From Candidatus Kosakonia sp. 282A-S69 (lineage in GTDB: Bacteria; Pseudomonadota; Gammaproteobacteria; Enterobacterales; Enterobacteriaceae): 63,265 nt of DNA. The notes under the pieces were generated by a model that had not been told where the DNA came from, did no database searches, and saw only the letters and a program-made list of their open reading frames with translations. The DNA lies in contig NZ_JAROAU010000002.1 of the NCBI RefSeq assembly GCF_029433855.1, positions 1-63,265 on the forward strand, given 5' to 3'. A program made the translations under genes and the position numbers. This document shows, in pieces, positions 60,237 to 63,265 of this stretch (positions are counted from its first letter, which is position 1; each line of letters opens with the position of its first letter).

Positions 60237-60278
60237 GGTCGTTTTCCCGGTTGCCCCGGCGGGGCAACCGTCTCCTGG

Positions 60279-62273
60279 TTATGCGGCGTGGTTGTCAGCG
60301 GTGTCGTTCAGCGTCGCCGGAACATCCGGCTGCGGGCGGGTCATCCAGTCCGGCACCCAGCGGGTTTCCGCGAGGGTGGCGGCAGCCAGCTTCGCGGCCT
60401 CGCCTTTTTTCAGCTTCATCGCCTCGCGGGCGCGGTCCTGATGCCCGGCCTCTGCCAGCGCGTCGCCGATCTGATCCTTGCTGATGCTGCCAAAGTAGTC
60501 CGCATCCGGCTGCCACCAGTCGCGCAGGTCGAAGTCCAGCGCGGATTCAAGGGTTTCCAGACTGCTGTCGCCGGTGCGACCGTACTGCCGTCCCTGCACC
60601 CCGTTGATGCCGCATGCCACGCAGTAGCTCAGGAGGGTATGAAGCTGCTCTGTGGAGAGATCCAGCATGGTTCGAAAATCGGTTTCCCACTGCGGCGGCA
60701 GGGTCAGCAGCAGTGCTCCCCGCATGTCCCGCATCGCCCGCCAGCCTGTGCCCTTATCCCCTGAAGGCGCATCAGACATACAGGACCATGAGCAGTCGCG
60801 GATAGTCATGCCCAGGGGAGCCTGTACCCTGCCCCCGATCTTACCGAAGGCGTCGCGGCAGAGCGTCCAGGTCAGCAGGGTCAGCGCCACATGCGGTCTG
60901 CCGGACAGCGCTGCCTGTACCGCCAGGGTACGTTCTGACGACATGGCCCGGACCAGTTTCTCGGAGAAGGCATCTGCCGGGATGCCGGGGGATTTAATGG
61001 TGATCACGCGGTCTGTCGTGGCGTCTGTTGCCGGGAGTTCGCCTTCTTCAGCCCCGTTGTCCTGCGCAGGTTCGACGCGTTTTACCCCACGCTGGATGCA
61101 GAAGTCACCGTATTCAAAGGAGACCACCACGCCGTGTGCCGCCTTATACGCCGGGGTGAACTGGCGCGCGCGCGCCGCACTCTCAATGTCCTCGATACGC
61201 TGCTGAAGCGCGTTTTCGTCCTCTTCGGTTTCGCTCTCCAGTAACTTCTGCTCAAGACCGACCACCGTGGCCCTTTCCTCGTCAGTCAGTTCAGGCTCAG
61301 GCAGATACACGCGCAGGGTCTGTGCATCACGGAGCGTGATTTCATCCATCCGGCTTTCACTCCATGCCCAGCCCTCTTCACGCTGAAGTCGCGCCGCCTC
61401 GCCAGCCAGTTTGTCGAGCAGCAGCCGCTGTGTCAGGAGGCGATCAGCAAACCCCTGACCTTCGTCACTGAACAGGTCGCGATCAACCACCCCTCCGGCC
61501 GCCACGTAGGCATCCTCCCCGACGAACCGGAACGCGGCAGAAGCCATGTCTATTTTGATGCTGTTCACCTGCCCCTTCAGCCACCCTGCCGACGGCATGC
61601 CGCTACCAAACGTCTCTTTCGCGCTGTTCCAGATGTCCACCTGGCGGGCATGATCGTGTTCAAGTGTCATCACCTGACACAACTCCAGGGTAATGCGGTC
61701 GTGCATCAGTTCCTCAATCAGCGCAGGGGCGAGATTCGCCAGGCTGAGGATGCGCTGGACGTGACGGGCAGTGAAGCCAAAGAGGTCACCGATCTGCGCC
61801 GGGGTGAAGCCCTGCTCTGCCATCTTGCGGAACCCGGTCACCTGCTCTGCCGGGTGCATCCTGCGGCTTTTTTCGTTTTCAGCCATCGAGGCCGCGACCG
61901 CCAGGTGCGCCGGAATACGTTTGACCGGAACGAACGGCTCATCAGCCCCGGTGAAGCCTTCCGCGACGAGTACGCCCGTCGCGCGGGTGCGCCCGCTGCC
62001 GCACACCACACCGAGCAGGCCGTCCGGATGATCGACAACCACCAGGTTATGCAGGAACCCCAGCGCCTTAATGCTGGCGGCATACCCGGCGATTTCCTCG
62101 TCAGTATGGGGCACGATGCGGACGTTATAGTCCGAACGGGTCAGGCGGGAATACGGCACGTATTCCACGGGTGCCTGTTGCAGGGCAGCCACAACGGCTG
62201 CCGGCGCGGCGGCGGCTTTTTTCGTGCGGACTTTGCGCGTGGCGGGTTTCGCCGTAGTATGGGTGGTGACCAT
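60279..62273 (-). CDS. ParB/Spo0J-like protein of the leading region (YubM/Orf654-like)
   Basis: 664 aa from the ATG at 62273 with GAGG upstream. The ParB-type nuclease/CTPase fold is seen at about 35-125 (VPYSRLTRSDYNVR, GSGRTRATGVL with the GxRR-like motif, ENEKSRRMHPAEQ), followed by a helix-turn-helix (GFTPAQIGDLFGFTARHVQRILSLANL, about 155-182), then a long unrecognised C-terminus. Homologues sit between ssb and psiB on F-like plasmids. It is not a partition gene in that setting. The role in establishment is unknown. Confidence 0.9.
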   Translation of the reverse strand: MVTTHTTAKPATRKVRTKKAAAAPAAVVAALQQAPVEYVPYSRLTRSDYNVRIVPHTDEEIAGYAASIKALGFLHNLVVVDHPDGLLGVVCGSGRTRATGVLVAEGFTGADEPFVPVKRIPAHLAVAASMAENEKSRRMHPAEQVTGFRKMAEQGFTPAQIGDLFGFTARHVQRILSLANLAPALIEELMHDRITLELCQVMTLEHDHARQVDIWNSAKETFGSGMPSAGWLKGQVNSIKIDMASAAFRFVGEDAYVAAGGVVDRDLFSDEGQGFADRLLTQRLLLDKLAGEAARLQREEGWAWSESRMDEITLRDAQTLRVYLPEPELTDEERATVVGLEQKLLESETEEDENALQQRIEDIESAARARQFTPAYKAAHGVVVSFEYGDFCIQRGVKRVEPAQDNGAEEGELPATDATTDRVITIKSPGIPADAFSEKLVRAMSSERTLAVQAALSGRPHVALTLLTWTLCRDAFGKIGGRVQAPLGMTIRDCSWSCMSDAPSGDKGTGWRAMRDMRGALLLTLPPQWETDFRTMLDLSTEQLHTLLSYCVACGINGVQGRQYGRTGDSSLETLESALDFDLRDWWQPDADYFGSISKDQIGDALAEAGHQDRAREAMKLKKGEAAKLAAATLAETRWVPDWMTRPQPDVPATLNDTADNHAA

Positions 62274-62342
62274 TATTGTTACCTCTTCAGTTACGGTGGT
62301 GGTTATGCCGTGGCCGGATTGCCCTCCGGTCACGGCGCTTAA

Positions 62343-62633
62343 TCAGTCGTGGTTATTTCGCTGCACATCGCGCAGCCGGTTTTCGAGCGTGGCCAGAAAC
62401 TCCGGCTCAAAAGACCATGCATGCCAGACAAGGCGGCCAAACTGGCGGATCTCAACCTGTACATCCCCGCGTGATGATGCCCGTGCGGTAAAGACGGTCA
62501 CGCCGTCCTGTAACCGGCGATACCGGGCGATCAGCGCCTTCGCCTGTAAAGCGATTTCTTCCTGCGTGTTTTGATCACATCTTCCGGCGGTTTCTCGAGC
62601 GGCGGTTTTGCCGTTGACGTTTCGTGTGCGCAT
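62343..62633 (-). CDS. Leading-region protein C with shared N-terminus
   Basis: 96 aa. The start MRTRNVNGKTAARETA matches the first ~12 residues of proteins A and B, then the sequence differs (IALQAKALIARYRRLQDGVT, HAWSFEPEFLATLENRLRDV). Basic, small alpha/beta domain, no known family. It lies ~70 nt before the ParB-like gene on the same strand and directly after repeat C. Confidence 0.68.
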   Translation of the reverse strand: MRTRNVNGKTAARETAGRCDQNTQEEIALQAKALIARYRRLQDGVTVFTARASSRGDVQVEIRQFGRLVWHAWSFEPEFLATLENRLRDVQRNNHD

Positions 62634-63106
62634 TCTGGTTTTCTCCTGTGGTGATGGTTACTCCATCTCCCTGGCTGGTACTCTCGCGGCAAAGGGCAAG
62701 GGAGCGACGGCGCGGGAGGAAGGAAGGGGGCGGAGACAACAGTTTTTGCGGCCCTTCGCAAAAAGTTTTGGCGGAGTGCATTTCACCCCCCGGATGACGA
62801 TCCGGCGGTGCTACAGCCAGCCCTCCGCGTGAGTGCCGGTAAGGGGGTGGCATCACCACGCTGAGAGAATGCGCGCACCCGACACGGCGGAACGACGTGG
62901 CGACCTTAAAGCCCCGGCAGCACCGGGGCGGTGGACGCGGCGCGACCGGGACGGTCGCAGCAGGCGGTGCCGTTGACCTTCTCCATCGGGGCCTAGCGAA
63001 GCCCGAAACCCGCAGGGGTTCGGCCGGAGACTGGAGCCCGCCTGCGGGCGACGGGCGGAGTAGGGCCGACGACCCGGCCGGTACGGACGGGGAGCCGAAG
63101 GTGGCC
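62634..63106 (-). repeat. Leading-region repeat C (~473 bp)
   Basis: Third copy of the repeat. The main hairpin (62737-62750 with 62757-62770) is kept with two mismatches. The GCGCGC centre is changed to GCCTGCGGGC. It ends with the same GAGCCGAAGGTGGCC. Confidence 0.8.
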
Positions 63107-63182
63107 TGATCCGTATCCTCTTTTGTTTTTCCGGTGTCTGGTTTTTCCCCGCGCAGCTGCTGCACAACTTCACTTTCATGTT

Positions 63183-63265
63183 CACCCGCACCCGCACCCG
63201 CACCCGCACCCGCACCCGCACCCGCACCCGCACCCGCACCCGCACCCGCACCCGCACCCGCACCC
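63183..63265. repeat. CACCCG hexanucleotide tandem array running off the window
   Basis: About 13.8 uninterrupted copies of CACCCG up to the last base. On the minus strand this is (GGGTGC)n, so each unit gives a G3 run with a 3-nt spacer, the canonical G-quadruplex pattern. It may continue past the window. The minus-strand frame through it (Arg-Val repeats) is not credible as a gene. 63107-63182 holds nothing else. Confidence 0.9.

Noticed and set aside
62853-63263. Minus-strand ORF of 136 codons through the hexanucleotide array and repeat C
   Set aside because: It begins with an Arg-Val repeat made by the array and then reads GC-rich palindromic repeat DNA. Equivalent frames in repeats A and B show it is a by-product of the repeat.

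Overview
The window is part of a large F-type (MPF-F / MOB-F) conjugative plasmid of an Enterobacterales host. The evidence is an almost complete F-like tra region, an F-like oriT with a recognisable nic site, a leading region with psiA, psiB, hok/sok and a ParB-like gene, and a RepA-type replicon. I cannot name the genus. Backbone genes are GC-rich. The cargo (microcin cluster, NACHT gene, endonuclease/exonuclease/phosphatase operon) is visibly AT-rich and looks acquired.

Layout. 1-2.0 kb: a type VI secretion cargo end, with an Eag-type chaperone and the first 75 codons of a PAAR/Rhs-type effector, then a small lipoprotein flanked by two copies of a structured ~95-bp repeat. 1.8-3.5 kb: the replicon, with an oriR-like region, repA on the minus strand, a leader peptide gene, an antisense RNA and a predicted pseudoknot. 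3.5-17.8 kb: an accessory island. It holds decayed copies of an integrase 3' end, a dsbA-like gene, an IS3-type orfA and the replicon leader. It also holds two similar Gly-rich microcins with immunity genes, a CPBP protease, CvaA- and CvaB-like export genes, a NACHT NTPase, an intact tyrosine recombinase, and a two-gene operon with an EEP nuclease. 17.0-51.7 kb: the tra operon on the minus strand, traA-L-E-K-B-(two paralogues)-(2 small genes)-V-(55-aa gene)-C-trbI-W-(six extra genes)-U-trbC-N-F-(3 membrane genes)-trbB-(42-aa gene)-trbF-H-G-(traS position)-T-(two paralogues)-D-I-dsbA-like. 51.7-53.6 kb: the control region, with a CRP-like site, a tandem ribbon-helix-helix gene, traM and oriT. 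53.6-63.3 kb: the leading region.

How the parts work together. TraM, TraI and probably the RHH protein form the relaxosome at oriT, TraD couples it to the mating channel, and TraV/K/B/C/E/L/A/W/U/F/H/G/N/TrbC build the pilus and pair-stabilisation machinery. TraT and a TraS-position membrane protein would exclude like plasmids. The nic motif is on the plus strand, so the plus strand enters the recipient first at 53422 and runs rightwards. Nearly all leading-region genes lie on the minus strand, so the incoming single strand is their template.

Most interesting signals: (a) three ~472-bp hairpin-rich repeats in the leading region, each fused to the RBS and first ~12 codons of an otherwise unrelated small gene, which are candidates for single-strand promoters; (b) an island with the order replicon leader - integrase - dsbA present twice, with opposite copies decayed; (c) two microcins with a nearly identical promoter and leader and matching cysteine spacing; (d) NACHT and EEP-nuclease candidate defence genes next to the integrase; (e) a 55-aa gene with a complete Walker A motif coupled between traV and traC; (f) a TrbB whose active site reads C-Q-Y-S, on a plasmid that carries a separate CxxC thioredoxin-fold protein.
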